Source: Methylotenera sp.
Lineage (GTDB): Bacteria > Pseudomonadota > Gammaproteobacteria > Burkholderiales > Methylophilaceae
NCBI RefSeq assembly: GCF_030653755.1
Contig: NZ_JAURYU010000049.1
Coordinates: 43,674 to 107,673, forward strand
Length of the DNA: 64,000 bases
Direction: 5' to 3'
Made by a program: the position numbers and the translations under genes. Positions 1 to 9,029 of this stretch are shown here, one piece after another. Under the pieces are notes generated by a model. The model saw nothing but the letters and a program-made list of their open reading frames with translations, did not search any database and had not been told where the DNA came from. Within the stretch, counting starts at the first letter, position 1. The number at the start of each line of letters is the position of its first letter.

Positions 1-56
1 TGCTCTCTTCTTTAAATTCTTATCTGCCTGTGACTTAACACAAGCATCTTTACCTA

Positions 57-86
57 AAATAAAGGCATTATCTTTTGAATAATGCC
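57..86 (-). terminator. Rho-independent terminator of ahpC
   Basis: On the minus strand an 8-bp stem (GGCATTAT at 79-86 with ATAATGCC at 64-71 in transcript order, 7-nt loop) is followed by a T-rich run (TTTATTTT) at 63-57. It lies about 80 nt past the ahpC stop, so ahpC is probably monocistronic. Bases 1-56 show no gene. Confidence 0.65.
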
Positions 87-169
87 CTTGTTATTTCACT
101 GCGCTAAGAGATGTTTGCTCGTTAGCGCAGCATTACCTTGCCTAATACAATTACACCTTACCGACCAGA

Positions 170-733
170 TTAAATCTTACCTACAAGGTCTAATGATGGT
201 GTTAATGTTTTAGCGCCTTCTTGCCATTTAGCCGGGCAAACTTGGCCTGGGTTAGCCGCTGTAAATTGTGCAGCTTTCAATTTACGTAGTGTTTCTTTTA
301 CATCACGAGCGATTTCGTTGCTGTGTACTTCAACAGTTTTAATCACGCCTTCTGGGTTGATCACGAAAGTACCGCGTAATGCTAGACCTTCTTCATCGAT
401 ATGCACGTCAAATGCGCGTGTCAATTGGTGTGTTGGGTCACCCACTAATGGGAATTGTGCTTTACCAACTGCTGGTGATGTTTCGTGCCAAACTTTGTGT
501 GAGAAGTGTGTATCTGTTGTCACGATGTACACTTCAGCACCTGCTTTTTGGAACTCTGGGTAGTTATCTGCAGCATCTTCAACTTCTGTAGGGCAGTTAA
601 ATGTAAATGCAGCTGGCATAAAAATAACAACTGACCATTTACCTTTCATGCTTTCATCAGAAACTTCAACGAATTTACCGTTATGAAAAGCCTGTGCCTT
701 GAATGGTTGTACTTGTGTATTGATTAATGACAT
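170..733 (-). CDS. ahpC: Peroxiredoxin, alkyl hydroperoxide reductase subunit C
   Basis: Typical 2-Cys peroxiredoxin of 187 aa, the usual AhpC length. It reduces H2O2 and organic hydroperoxides in the cytoplasm and is normally recycled by AhpF. The peroxidatic cysteine is C47 in FTFNCPTE (most AhpC have V where this has N), and the resolving cysteine is C166 in GQVCPAKW near the C terminus. The start is supported by AGGAAAG just upstream of ATG. It appears to be a single-gene unit with its own promoter (795-823) and terminator (57-86). No ahpF is seen upstream; the region downstream of the terminator leaves the window. Identification is secure. Confidence 0.95.
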   Translation of the reverse strand: MSLINTQVQPFKAQAFHNGKFVEVSDESMKGKWSVVIFMPAAFTFNCPTEVEDAADNYPEFQKAGAEVYIVTTDTHFSHKVWHETSPAVGKAQFPLVGDPTHQLTRAFDVHIDEEGLALRGTFVINPEGVIKTVEVHSNEIARDVKETLRKLKAAQFTAANPGQVCPAKWQEGAKTLTPSLDLVGKI

Positions 734-775
734 TGTTCTTTCCTATCTAATCGTTAAAAGAGTGGTTTAAAAAAG

Positions 776-801
776 CTATAAATTCAAGATTTGAATTATA
801 G
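776..801. promoter_or_regulatory. Dyad symmetry overlapping the ahpC -10 (possible operator)
   Basis: The 26-nt stretch is close to palindromic: outer CTATA/TATAG and inner ATTCAA-N3-TTGAAT arms. It covers the predicted -10 box and start-site region, a classic repressor position. It does not have the ATAG-N7-CTAT spacing of an OxyR site. The regulator is unknown. Confidence 0.4.
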
Positions 802-823
802 AGGGTTAAAATAATAAATCCAA
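795..823 (-). promoter_or_regulatory. Predicted sigma-70 promoter of ahpC
   Basis: On the minus strand TTGGAT (818-823) and a perfect TATAAT (795-800) are 17 nt apart, about 60 nt upstream of the ahpC start. The -35 matches consensus at only three positions, so the call rests on the -10, the spacing and the location. Confidence 0.5.
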
Positions 824-824
824 T

Positions 825-842
825 ATATCATATAAATGATAT
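825..842. promoter_or_regulatory. Second dyad upstream of the ahpC -35
   Basis: ATATCAT and ATGATAT form a perfect 7-bp inverted repeat around a 4-nt centre, placed just upstream of the predicted -35 box. The position would suit an activator. The region is very AT-rich, so chance symmetry is possible. Confidence 0.3.
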
Positions 843-937
843 TGATAAGTATTATTTATCAACAGATCATGCAGACTAAGCTCGATATACTGATTTATAA
901 ACAAACATCCTAAACTGAATTGAGATGCTTTGCCATC

Positions 938-1255
938 TCAAGCTTGTGTCACTGCAATACTTTGCGTGGCCGTTTCACCCAAATTATCATGCCATGTCAC
1001 TTCAACAAGATCGCCTAGCTTGGCACCTTTTAATCTAAAGGTAAGATATGGATTTTTAGCAATCCCTGTGCCCCATTGCGCCTCTATGACGAGCTGACCA
1101 TTTAAAGTAGCAGTCAATAACTGTACGAAATGCGCAGGGACTAGCTGATCAAAGTCGTTTTTTCTACGCCCCGTCTCCATTGGGTGGCTCATCAACACTT
1201 TAACCTCAGTGTAGTCACCTTTAAGCTGAGCGCGCATTTTCATGCTTTTATCCAT
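938..1255 (-). CDS. soxZ: Sulfur oxidation protein SoxZ
   Basis: 105-aa SoxZ, the immunoglobulin-fold partner of SoxY. In complete Sox systems the periplasmic SoxYZ heterodimer carries sulfur intermediates on the SoxY tail. Recognised from the N-terminal region (MRAQLKGDYTEVKVLMSHPM), the GRR segment, the central NPYLTFRLKGAKLGD segment and overall length. As usual it has no signal peptide of its own; it is expected to be exported with Tat-targeted SoxY. It is the last gene of the M48 peptidase-soxY-soxZ group, 104 nt after soxY. No soxA, soxB, soxX or soxCD is in the window. Confidence 0.9.
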   Translation of the reverse strand: MDKSMKMRAQLKGDYTEVKVLMSHPMETGRRKNDFDQLVPAHFVQLLTATLNGQLVIEAQWGTGIAKNPYLTFRLKGAKLGDLVEVTWHDNLGETATQSIAVTQA

Positions 1256-1359
1256 GCTGACTCCTTTTCACATCGCCAAATTACGCTTACAGGCAAGTTA
1301 TAAAAACCACAAATAGACTACAGCGCTAAATCTGGCAATCACTGGTTACCATAAGCGAA

Positions 1360-1794
1360 CTAGCCACAGCCATTTTCCAACACCGTAATGTTTTTAGCAT
1401 GCGTAAAATACTGATTACCCACTTTAACCACCACTTTTAAATCAGAAGTCTCGGCCATTTTGATACGCGTTACCACAAACGGCTCAGCACCATGACTAAA
1501 CATAAAATTAGCGATGAGCGGGGTTGGATTGTTCTCCACCAAAATAGCAATCGCCTCAGTACCGTTAATATTGCTTCTCACCTCAACCTGTACAACAGCG
1601 CCATTCTCCGCACGTTCTGGCGCAACAATCAGAATGTCGCTACTTGGTATTTCCTCACTAACATTCAAGTGTTGCGTTACATCCTCAATTTTCACAGCTT
1701 CAAAAGCAGGGCGATTCCACAGTGCTGCCAATACTTTGATAGGCGCTAACGCAACCAAAGTGAGTATTCCCAATAAGAAACTTCTACGTTGCAT
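1360..1794 (-). CDS. soxY: Sulfur carrier protein SoxY (stand-alone type)
   Basis: 144-aa SoxY-like protein. The N terminus MQRRSFLLG is a Tat-type signal followed by a hydrophobic stretch ending near ALA. The body is the SoxY domain. The last residues are ENGCG, so the sulfur-carrying cysteine is penultimate, as in the family's GGCGG tail, but the motif is shortened by a residue and has N in place of the first G. A strong AGGAGG precedes the ATG and the gene starts 8 nt after the upstream M48 peptidase stop, implying translational coupling. The shortened tail and absence of other sox genes suggest a role outside a full thiosulfate-oxidising complex; that part is inference. Confidence 0.88.
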   Translation of the reverse strand: MQRRSFLLGILTLVALAPIKVLAALWNRPAFEAVKIEDVTQHLNVSEEIPSSDILIVAPERAENGAVVQVEVRSNINGTEAIAILVENNPTPLIANFMFSHGAEPFVVTRIKMAETSDLKVVVKVGNQYFTHAKNITVLENGCG

Positions 1795-1802
1795 AATACC
1801 TC

Positions 1803-3320
1803 CTAAGATTTAGGCTTTTTATTATCGCCCATCATTAGCCTTAGCTGCCTTAAACGCGCTTCAACAATAGATTGCTGATAAAAATCACCGTCATTGGCTT
1901 TTGCGGCTAAATCCATTTGTTCAATGGCGCGAGCAAGATCATATTTCCGATAATAGGCCTCACTCTGCGCTTGGTGGCTAAGCAAAGCTTTATTTTGCAT
2001 ATTGTAAGCCTTAGCTAATAAGTCATACATATAAGCATCATCAGGATAAAAACCCTGCTTCATTTTAATTAGTTGAATCGCTTGAGTGGCTTGTTTTGTG
2101 GCAAGGTAATGTTCTGCATACCCATGAATTAAGGCGCGGTTATCTGGAAAAGCCTGCAATCCAGACGCATATTTCTCGGCTGCCTCGATAGGCTTATTTC
2201 TGGCCACTTCAAGCCGCGCTGCTAAATTTTCTATCATAGGGTGGGATGACGCATTTTTCTTAAGCCAAGCCAGCTCGTATTCGACTTCTGTCCATGCGCT
2301 CTTTCGCAATAAAGCGACTGCTAAACCATAATGCTCGGCGGCAACATTTGCATAACGTTGTTCACTAATATTTTGCTTAAACAAATCAATCGCTACTTGA
2401 GGAACGCCCAGCATCGCGCGTAACTTCGCTTTCACATATTGGAACTCAAGACCATCTGCTACCTGTTTATATGGCATTTGCTCAACACGATTAGTGACAT
2501 CAGCAATCCGCTCAGAAGTCAGTGGATGGGTACGTAAAAAACTAGGTGCGCCACCCTCGGTGAAACGAGAACCGCGCTGTAAAGTTTTAAAGAACTGTGG
2601 CATCGCCCTCACATCAAAACCACCAGAATCTAATATCTGCAAACCAATACGATCCGCTTCACGCTCATAATCACGGGTGTAATCCAATTGGTTTTGCACA
2701 CCGATAGCAGATGCTGTGGTCATAGCACCTGAGGCCAACTGCGGGTTAGATCTTGCGACCAGTAAAGCCAAAGCAATACCTGCTAAGTTCTTAAACGTGT
2801 CATATTTTTGCGAGGCAAGCATTCGTGCTAAATGTCTTTGTGTAACGTGACCTATTTCGTGACCAAGCACACTCGCAAGTTCCGACTCAGTATTGGAAGC
2901 CAGAATCAAACCTGTATGCACACCGATTACACCACCTGGCATGGCAAACGCGTTAATTGAAGGATCTTGCACCACAAAGAAATTAAACTTTTGTCGCTTT
3001 TCTGGCCCATTTTCCACCAAGCGTGCGCCTAGGCTTTGCAGGTAGTCAGAGACTTCCGCATCACTTAGCACATCATCACTGACGGCAACCTGACGCATAA
3101 TCTGCTCTGCGATTTCCTGCTCTTGCAATGGCGACATTACCGTTGCTGATACATCGCCTAAGTCTGGCAATTCATTTGCAAGCGCTTGATGTGTGAATAC
3201 GAGTGAAGCAGCTACTAGTGTAGTGGCAACTACCGAGGTCGAAACTATTGGCGTCGAGACCAGTGAAGTCGGAATAATTGAAGCAACTAATAATATAATG
3301 GGGGATAAATTTAATTTCAT
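1803..3320 (-). CDS. Periplasmic M48 family metalloprotease with TPR domain (BepA-like)
   Basis: Zinc metallopeptidase of the M48 family with C-terminal TPR-like repeats, the layout of BepA/YfgC, which handles outer-membrane protein quality control in the periplasm. The HExxH motif is seen in VLGHEIGHVTQRH, with the downstream glutamate in YEREADRIG. The second half is helical, repeat-rich (Y/A-rich) and TPR-like. I chose ATG 3320 (505 aa): the longest frame begins at TTG 3392, another ATG is at 3356, and a TATAAT at 3369-3374 leaves room only for a short leader. The signal peptide is unusually long and holds five degenerate pentapeptide repeats before the ALA cleavage site. It is followed by soxY 8 nt downstream. 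Confidence 0.88.
   Translation of the reverse strand: MKLNLSPIILLVASIIPTSLVSTPIVSTSVVATTLVAASLVFTHQALANELPDLGDVSATVMSPLQEQEIAEQIMRQVAVSDDVLSDAEVSDYLQSLGARLVENGPEKRQKFNFFVVQDPSINAFAMPGGVIGVHTGLILASNTESELASVLGHEIGHVTQRHLARMLASQKYDTFKNLAGIALALLVARSNPQLASGAMTTASAIGVQNQLDYTRDYEREADRIGLQILDSGGFDVRAMPQFFKTLQRGSRFTEGGAPSFLRTHPLTSERIADVTNRVEQMPYKQVADGLEFQYVKAKLRAMLGVPQVAIDLFKQNISEQRYANVAAEHYGLAVALLRKSAWTEVEYELAWLKKNASSHPMIENLAARLEVARNKPIEAAEKYASGLQAFPDNRALIHGYAEHYLATKQATQAIQLIKMKQGFYPDDAYMYDLLAKAYNMQNKALLSHQAQSEAYYRKYDLARAIEQMDLAAKANDGDFYQQSIVEARLRQLRLMMGDNKKPKS
3192..3266 (-). repeat. Five in-frame pentapeptide-coding repeats in a signal peptide
   Basis: Five consecutive 15-nt units encode SLVST, PIVST, SVVAT, TLVAA and SLVFT, consensus [STP]-[LIV]-V-[SAF]-[TA], inside the hydrophobic core of the M48 protease signal peptide. 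The DNA units have diverged strongly at synonymous sites, so similarity is clearer in protein than in DNA. Confidence 0.7.
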
Positions 3321-3368
3321 TATTACTATGATAACGTTTGCAGTCGAATGTTTCATAATACTGCGTAA

Positions 3369-3374
3369 ATTATA
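3369..3374 (-). promoter_or_regulatory. Possible -10 box for the M48 protease-soxYZ operon
   Basis: A perfect TATAAT on the minus strand lies about 50 nt upstream of the chosen protease start and between the divergent protease and moaC genes. No good -35 hexamer is present at 16-19 nt spacing, so the call is weak. Confidence 0.3.
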
Positions 3375-3429
3375 CCGCACCAACCTAAGCAATTTTTACA
3401 CTTAAATCCAACACGCTGAGAATGACAAT

Positions 3430-3912
3430 ATGACAAACCCACTTACCCACTTTGATCAAAACGGTCAGGCCCATATGGTTGATATCGGCGAAAAAGCCGA
3501 AACACACCGTATAGCAGTTGCAACAGGGTACATTAGCATGCTGCCTTCAACGCTAGCACTTATCCAATCTGGAAGCAGTAAAAAAGGGGATGTACTTGGT
3601 ATTGCCAGAATCGCCGCGATTCAGGCCGCAAAAAAAACATCTGACCTTATCCCGCTGTGCCACCCGATTTCACTCACGCGCATTGCCGTTAGTTTTGATG
3701 TAAATGAAACATCGTCTAGCATCAGCTGCTCAGTTACCACCGAAACTTACGGAAAAACTGGCGTAGAAATGGAAGCACTAACCGCAGTAAGCGCTTGCCT
3801 ACTCACCATTTACGATATGTGCAAAGCGGTGGATCGCGGAATGACTATCTCAGAGATTAAGCTACTAGAAAAACACGGTGGGAAATCTGGTGATTGGTTA
3901 GCAAACAACTAG
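3430..3912 (+). CDS. moaC: Cyclic pyranopterin monophosphate synthase
   Basis: 160-aa MoaC, which with MoaA converts GTP to cyclic pyranopterin monophosphate, the first step of molybdenum cofactor synthesis. Diagnostic segments are [13 protein letters not shown] and [20 protein letters not shown] followed by CKAVDRGM. Length is standard. It is transcribed divergently from the M48 protease and converges with the GGDEF/EAL gene. No other moa or mog gene is in the window, so it is a solitary pathway gene here. Confidence 0.97.
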   Translation: MTNPLTHFDQNGQAHMVDIGEKAETHRIAVATGYISMLPSTLALIQSGSSKKGDVLGIARIAAIQAAKKTSDLIPLCHPISLTRIAVSFDVNETSSSISCSVTTETYGKTGVEMEALTAVSACLLTIYDMCKAVDRGMTISEIKLLEKHGGKSGDWLANN

Positions 3913-3982
3913 CCTATTACAATCTCAGTATATTTTTCGCATGATTACATTTTGATAACAGTCCAATATGTAATCACAGAGC

Positions 3983-6580
3983 TTAGCCATTGATGACTAG
4001 TTTTTCAAAACTCTCAACATCTGTAGGCCTGCTAAAATAATAACCTTGGAAATAATCACAGCCAAAACTTCTTAACAGCTCGTATTGCTCAACCTGCTCA
4101 ACACCTTCAGCGACGATATCGCAATGGATGGTCTTACCAACGGCAAGTATCATTTGAATAATCGCTGCATCATTTGAATCTGTCAGTACATCATGCACAA
4201 AGGATTGATCAATTTTAATTTGGGTGACTGGCAACTTTTTGAGATAGACCAATGATGAGTGCCCAATCCCAAAATCATCCAGAGAGATTCTGACACCCAT
4301 CTGCTTCAATACTTTCATCTTATTGATCACATCATCAATATTATCAATCACGGCCGTTTCGGTAAGCTCTAACTTAAGCTGGTCTGGATTAATCGCGGTA
4401 TTCGCTAATATTTCACGCAACTCTTGTACAAAGTTGATATATAAAAACTGCTTCGCACTAATGTTAACTGACAGCTTGATTTGACTTAATATTGGGTCTG
4501 ATTCCCATACTTTCAGTTGCTGGCATGCCTGTGCCAATACCCAATGTCCTATCTTAATAATGTGATTCGTCTTTTCTGCAATCGGTATAAACTCGACAGG
4601 ACTCACATTACCAAGCGTTGGGTGGCTCCATCGCAATAACACTTCAGCCGCAACCACTTGCTTATCCACATTAACAATCGGCTGGTAGTTAAAATATAGC
4701 TCATGATTAACAAGTGCCACTGAAAGCGCGGACTCTAACGCAAAGTTTTTTTCTATGCTTTCTTGCGTTAATTGATCATAAAATCGATACGTGTTACCAC
4801 CACTTTCTTTAGATAAGTACATCGCAGTGTCTGCATGCCTCAAATGATCTTCAAAAGTCAGTTGATGGTCATTAAACAAGGTAATGCCGATGCTGGCACT
4901 GGTAGCAAATTCAAACAAACTTAAATAATAATTTTTATTAAGCTCCGCCAAAAGCTTCTGGGCAACCTCGCTCACCTGTTGATAAGCGACTGTTGCACTG
5001 GAGTCTAAGTTCTCTAATATCACCACAAACTCATCTCCACTGAGTCTTGCAACGGTATCTCCAGACCTCACCGTATTCTGTATTCTTTTAGCCACTTCTA
5101 TCAGCAACTGATCGCCTACATCATGGCCTTTGGTGTCATTGAGTGTTTTAAATTTATCTAAATCAATAAACAATAAACCACAGTAAGTGCCTACCCGTTG
5201 CGCAATTAAAATCGCATGCTGATAACGATCAATCAACAAACGTCTATTAGGCAAAGCCGTCAGCGCATCATAATAGGCAAAGTTCTCGATCTCCTGCCTA
5301 GCTTTTTTCTGTTCAGAAATATCACGTATAAATCCAGTGACCAACCACAAATCAGCATCTCTTAAAGCAGTTAGCGTTAACTCTATCGGAAACTCACCAC
5401 CATCTGCACGCATTGCAACCATTTCAATGCGTTGGTTAAAAATATGCTTAACACCAGACTTAACATATTGCTGGTGCCCCGCATGATGGGCAGTTCGGTA
5501 TCTTTCGGGAATAATCAATTCCGACATCGGCTTCCCTAAGACGTCTTCCTTTTTATACCCAAAAATACGCTCTGCTGCTGGATTAAACTCAACCAACAGG
5601 CCTGCTGCATCAATCGTTAAAATGGCATCGAATGCCCCATTAATCACAGCGCGTAGCTTCTTATCGTGTTTTTGTATGGTCTTAAGTGCTAAATTTCGCT
5701 CAGCTTGCAAGGCAGAAATTAACAACATGGTCACCACCAATGCCACCATAAAGGTCCACAGTGAGAAGACTCCTTCACTTATATTATGACTATAAAAATT
5801 ACCAGTACCCTGCGAAGTAAGCCATACAGCAATGCTGGATAAGATAATGACAAAGAAAGACCCGCCGACAATACCAAAGCTCATTGAAGCCCATATGAGC
5901 ATGGGCAAAATCACAAACATAGATAAAATAAATTGTTTATTTAAATCAGGAACCGAACTCACGATAATGAGCTCAATGCACACAAACAAAACAATCCATG
6001 CCAGCAACTGGTGGCACTTATCATCACAAGAGAATGTGCCTTTTCTACCGATATTGAGTACTAAGGGCAGCGCTAATAAAACACCTAAGCTATCGCCTAG
6101 CCACCAAATAAACCAAATATTGAAAAGATTTCCCTCATTTGCTAACCCAGTGAAATATAAGCTAGATATAGCGCCTGTGGCACAAACCAACATGCCAATC
6201 ATCGCCACCAATATCATCAGTAGAATATCTTTTTGTTTATATAAATGATGATTAAAATGGAATTTGCGCAGGAGATATGCTGAGAGCATAGGGCCTAGCG
6301 TGTTTGTAACAGCGATTAACACACTTGTTAAAGAAGGTAACACGGTAAGCTCTATCGCAAATGATGCAATAAAAACTGCGGGGATACAGATGCGTCCCCA
6401 GCGCATAATGGCACCCACAGCAATTCCTGTAGGGAGCCACATCAAGGTAGCCATAGACTCTTTATAAGGCACCATCAGCCCAAGTTTGGCTGTTACAAAA
6501 TAAGCCAGTGCCACTAAAACAAAAGTCATCAACTTTGTTTTAAAAGTTGATGACCGATATTGAGTGGCAATGTTTTTCAT
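3983..6580 (-). CDS. MASE1-PAS-GGDEF-EAL cyclic-di-GMP signalling protein
   Basis: 865-aa membrane sensor. Residues about 15-300 are multi-spanning (MASE1-like), about 308-420 a PAS domain (NGAFDAILTIDAAG, FGYKKEDVLG), about 430-600 a GGDEF domain and about 615-860 an EAL domain. The cyclase signature is SGDEF with an inhibitory RxxD (RSGD) placed correctly upstream. The EAL motif reads EVL, keeping the metal-binding Glu, with DDFG, LTET and AEGVEQ also conserved, so phosphodiesterase activity is likely and cyclase activity possible. GTG 6583 precedes ATG 6580; the start lies 7-10 nt after the trpE stop, so the two are probably cotranscribed. Confidence 0.92.
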   Translation of the reverse strand: MKNIATQYRSSTFKTKLMTFVLVALAYFVTAKLGLMVPYKESMATLMWLPTGIAVGAIMRWGRICIPAVFIASFAIELTVLPSLTSVLIAVTNTLGPMLSAYLLRKFHFNHHLYKQKDILLMILVAMIGMLVCATGAISSLYFTGLANEGNLFNIWFIWWLGDSLGVLLALPLVLNIGRKGTFSCDDKCHQLLAWIVLFVCIELIIVSSVPDLNKQFILSMFVILPMLIWASMSFGIVGGSFFVIILSSIAVWLTSQGTGNFYSHNISEGVFSLWTFMVALVVTMLLISALQAERNLALKTIQKHDKKLRAVINGAFDAILTIDAAGLLVEFNPAAERIFGYKKEDVLGKPMSELIIPERYRTAHHAGHQQYVKSGVKHIFNQRIEMVAMRADGGEFPIELTLTALRDADLWLVTGFIRDISEQKKARQEIENFAYYDALTALPNRRLLIDRYQHAILIAQRVGTYCGLLFIDLDKFKTLNDTKGHDVGDQLLIEVAKRIQNTVRSGDTVARLSGDEFVVILENLDSSATVAYQQVSEVAQKLLAELNKNYYLSLFEFATSASIGITLFNDHQLTFEDHLRHADTAMYLSKESGGNTYRFYDQLTQESIEKNFALESALSVALVNHELYFNYQPIVNVDKQVVAAEVLLRWSHPTLGNVSPVEFIPIAEKTNHIIKIGHWVLAQACQQLKVWESDPILSQIKLSVNISAKQFLYINFVQELREILANTAINPDQLKLELTETAVIDNIDDVINKMKVLKQMGVRISLDDFGIGHSSLVYLKKLPVTQIKIDQSFVHDVLTDSNDAAIIQMILAVGKTIHCDIVAEGVEQVEQYELLRSFGCDYFQGYYFSRPTDVESFEKLVING

Positions 6581-6589
6581 CACATGCTC

Positions 6590-8071
6590 TTAGCTGACAT
6601 CAAGTCCATCTTGTACCAACTCTGCGGCACGCAACACTGCACGCGCTTTGTTCTGTGTTTCCATCCATTCACTTGCTGGAACAGAGTCAGCCACAATACC
6701 AGCACCCGCTTGCACATAAAGCATATTGTTTTTGATCACACCAGTTCGAATAGCAATCGCCACACCCATGTCACCATTAAAACCTAAGTAACCCACCGCA
6801 CCTGCATAAATGCCACGTTTGCTTGGCTCTAACTCATCGATAATTTCCATCGCACGTACTTTAGGCGCACCACTGACTGTGCCAGCAGGGAACGTTGCTT
6901 TAATGACGTCAATCGCATCCATTCCTGGTTTCAGCTTACCTTCTACATTACTCACAATATGCATCACATGAGAGTAACGCTCTATCATCATATTGTCAGT
7001 CACACGAACAGAGCCAGTCACGGCAACTCGACCCACATCATTGCGCCCAAGGTCCATTAATTGCACATGCTCGGCACGCTCTTTAGGGTCAGCCAACAAC
7101 TCTTCAGCCAGTGCAATATCCTGTTCACGAGTTTTGCCGCGCGGTCGTGTGCCAGCAATTGGACGTGCTGTCACCGTACCATTCTCAAGGCGCACTAAAA
7201 TCTCAGGTGACGCACCTACCACATGGTGATCGCCCATATCGTAGTAAAACATATAAGGTGATGGATTCAAGCTACGTAACGCACGGTAAAGCGATAACGG
7301 TGGTGCTAAAAATTGCTGTGACATGCGCTGCGACAACACTACCTGCATAATATCGCCGTCTAAAATGTACTGCTGAGCACGCTTAACTGCTGCTTTAAAA
7401 TTATCTTCACCAAATTCTGAAGTCGCCACAGTTTTATCAGTAGCAATTGATTTTGGAATCGTGACAGTATTTCTTAATTTTTGCACTAACTCACTCAAGC
7501 GCTGTTTAGCTTGTTCATACGCACCAGCCTCAGCTGAATCTGCGTAAACAATAAAGTAAAGTTTACCGCTTAAATTATCAACCACCGCCAATTGCTCAGA
7601 CACCATCAATAAAACATCCGGGACATTGATCGCATCAGGTTTTACAGCATCAGCTAATCGCCTCTCAATATAACGGACGGTTTCATATCCAAAATAACCA
7701 GCTAAACCACCAGTAAACCTTGGTAAACCTTCGTAAGGTGGTGTTTTAAAGCGCGCTTGGAAACTTTTTACGAAGTCTAATGGATTTGTATCCTCTACCG
7801 ACTCCACCACCCTGTCGCCATCTAATACCTGTACTTTTCTACCGTGCGCAACAATACGCGTTTTTGCAGGCAGTCCAATAATTGAATAACGACCAAAACG
7901 CTCTCCACCCTGCACAGACTCAAGCAAGTATGAAAATGGCTGATTTGCCAGTTTTAAATAGAGTGATAACGGTGTATCGAGATCTGCAAAGGTTTCAAGT
8001 ACTAGGGGAATGCGGTTGTAGCCTTGTGCTGCCAAGGCGTTAAATTCATCTTGATTAATCGTGTTTAACAT
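6590..8071 (-). CDS. trpE: Anthranilate synthase component I
   Basis: 493-aa chorismate-utilising enzyme that makes anthranilate with TrpG. Conserved segments are [15 protein letters not shown] (the feedback-inhibition LLES site), [28 protein letters not shown] and [16 protein letters not shown] precedes the ATG. It stands in a minus-strand run rpe-gph-trpE, the usual beta/gammaproteobacterial order, but trpG, trpD and trpC do not follow; a c-di-GMP gene does. The 194-nt gap upstream shows no convincing leader peptide or attenuator. Confidence 0.97.
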   Translation of the reverse strand: MLNTINQDEFNALAAQGYNRIPLVLETFADLDTPLSLYLKLANQPFSYLLESVQGGERFGRYSIIGLPAKTRIVAHGRKVQVLDGDRVVESVEDTNPLDFVKSFQARFKTPPYEGLPRFTGGLAGYFGYETVRYIERRLADAVKPDAINVPDVLLMVSEQLAVVDNLSGKLYFIVYADSAEAGAYEQAKQRLSELVQKLRNTVTIPKSIATDKTVATSEFGEDNFKAAVKRAQQYILDGDIMQVVLSQRMSQQFLAPPLSLYRALRSLNPSPYMFYYDMGDHHVVGASPEILVRLENGTVTARPIAGTRPRGKTREQDIALAEELLADPKERAEHVQLMDLGRNDVGRVAVTGSVRVTDNMMIERYSHVMHIVSNVEGKLKPGMDAIDVIKATFPAGTVSGAPKVRAMEIIDELEPSKRGIYAGAVGYLGFNGDMGVAIAIRTGVIKNNMLYVQAGAGIVADSVPASEWMETQNKARAVLRAAELVQDGLDVS

Positions 8072-8265
8072 AAACTTCCTAAAACTTTATCATCGTGTTC
8101 TTTAAAGTGGAGCAGCTTAATCACCTATGATTGACGCTGCTGCATGACTATTTAATTAGCTTTGCCAAGAGCATCGCCAACTGAAAGGGCCACTAAGAAT
8201 CTGATTGTAAAAATGATCGTCTGTTACGTTCATCATATTTGAAGTTATGTATTAGTAAGAGATTA

Positions 8266-8931
8266 CTAGGTTAATAAATTAAGTAAATCGGGTAAATCAG
8301 CAATCGTGGCATCCACCATACGCTCGTCAATTACTCTACCTTGATTATATCCATAAGGTACGGTGACAATATAACATCCTGCGGCATGCGCTGCTACAAC
8401 ATCTGTTTCAGAATCGCCCACCAGCATAGACTCAGCTTCCAGCACGTTAAATGTTTTGCAGATATGATGCAATTGCATCGGGCTAGGTTTCTTTTTTGGC
8501 AAAGTATCACCAGAAACAACTACATCAAAAAAATCTGCCAACCCTGTCGCATCGAGCAAGGGGTGCGTGAATCTTTCGGGTTTGTTTGTCACACATGCTA
8601 ACTTAAAACCTTTACCCTTTAAGTGGCTTAAGGTTTCTAGCACACCCTCATACGGTTGGCTACGTGTGACATTATTAGCATAATGCTCAAAAAATAAAGC
8701 TTGTGCATCATGAAGCAAATCATCATCAGGTTCAACACCTGACTCACTCATCACACATCGCTTAATCAGCATTTGCGCACCCTCACCAATATAACGCTCT
8801 ATCTGTATTGGCGATTTGTTTGGCAAATCTAACGAATCCAACATTTGATTCGCCGCAAAAGCAATTTCTGGCGCAGTGTTAACTAATGTGCCATCAAGAT
8901 CAAACATGATGGCTTTGACATTAAACCCCAT
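8266..8931 (-). CDS. gph: Phosphoglycolate phosphatase (HAD family)
   Basis: 221-aa HAD hydrolase with MFDLDGTLVNT (catalytic Asp pair), VTNKPERFT (motif II), the KPSP lysine and VGDSETDVVAAHAAG (motif III). Family members dephosphorylate 2-phosphoglycolate. The position between rpe and trpE is the standard gph position and supports the name over other HAD phosphatases. Confidence 0.9.
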   Translation of the reverse strand: MGFNVKAIMFDLDGTLVNTAPEIAFAANQMLDSLDLPNKSPIQIERYIGEGAQMLIKRCVMSESGVEPDDDLLHDAQALFFEHYANNVTRSQPYEGVLETLSHLKGKGFKLACVTNKPERFTHPLLDATGLADFFDVVVSGDTLPKKKPSPMQLHHICKTFNVLEAESMLVGDSETDVVAAHAAGCYIVTVPYGYNQGRVIDERMVDATIADLPDLLNLLT

Positions 8932-9029
8932 GGCGATTTACTTTATTTCAAATTTACGATGGATTAAAACACAGCCATCCAATCGCCTAGCGCCATAAAT
9001 AATGTCACTAAGCGATTAATTGGCTGTAT

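Noticed and set aside
776..842. OxyR binding site upstream of ahpC
   Set aside because: CTAT and ATAG are present, but spaced by 18 nt and in the wrong order for ATAG-N7-CTAT units.
8072..8265. trp attenuator or leader peptide upstream of trpE
   Set aside because: No short reading frame with tandem Trp codons and no clear competing hairpins with a U-tract.
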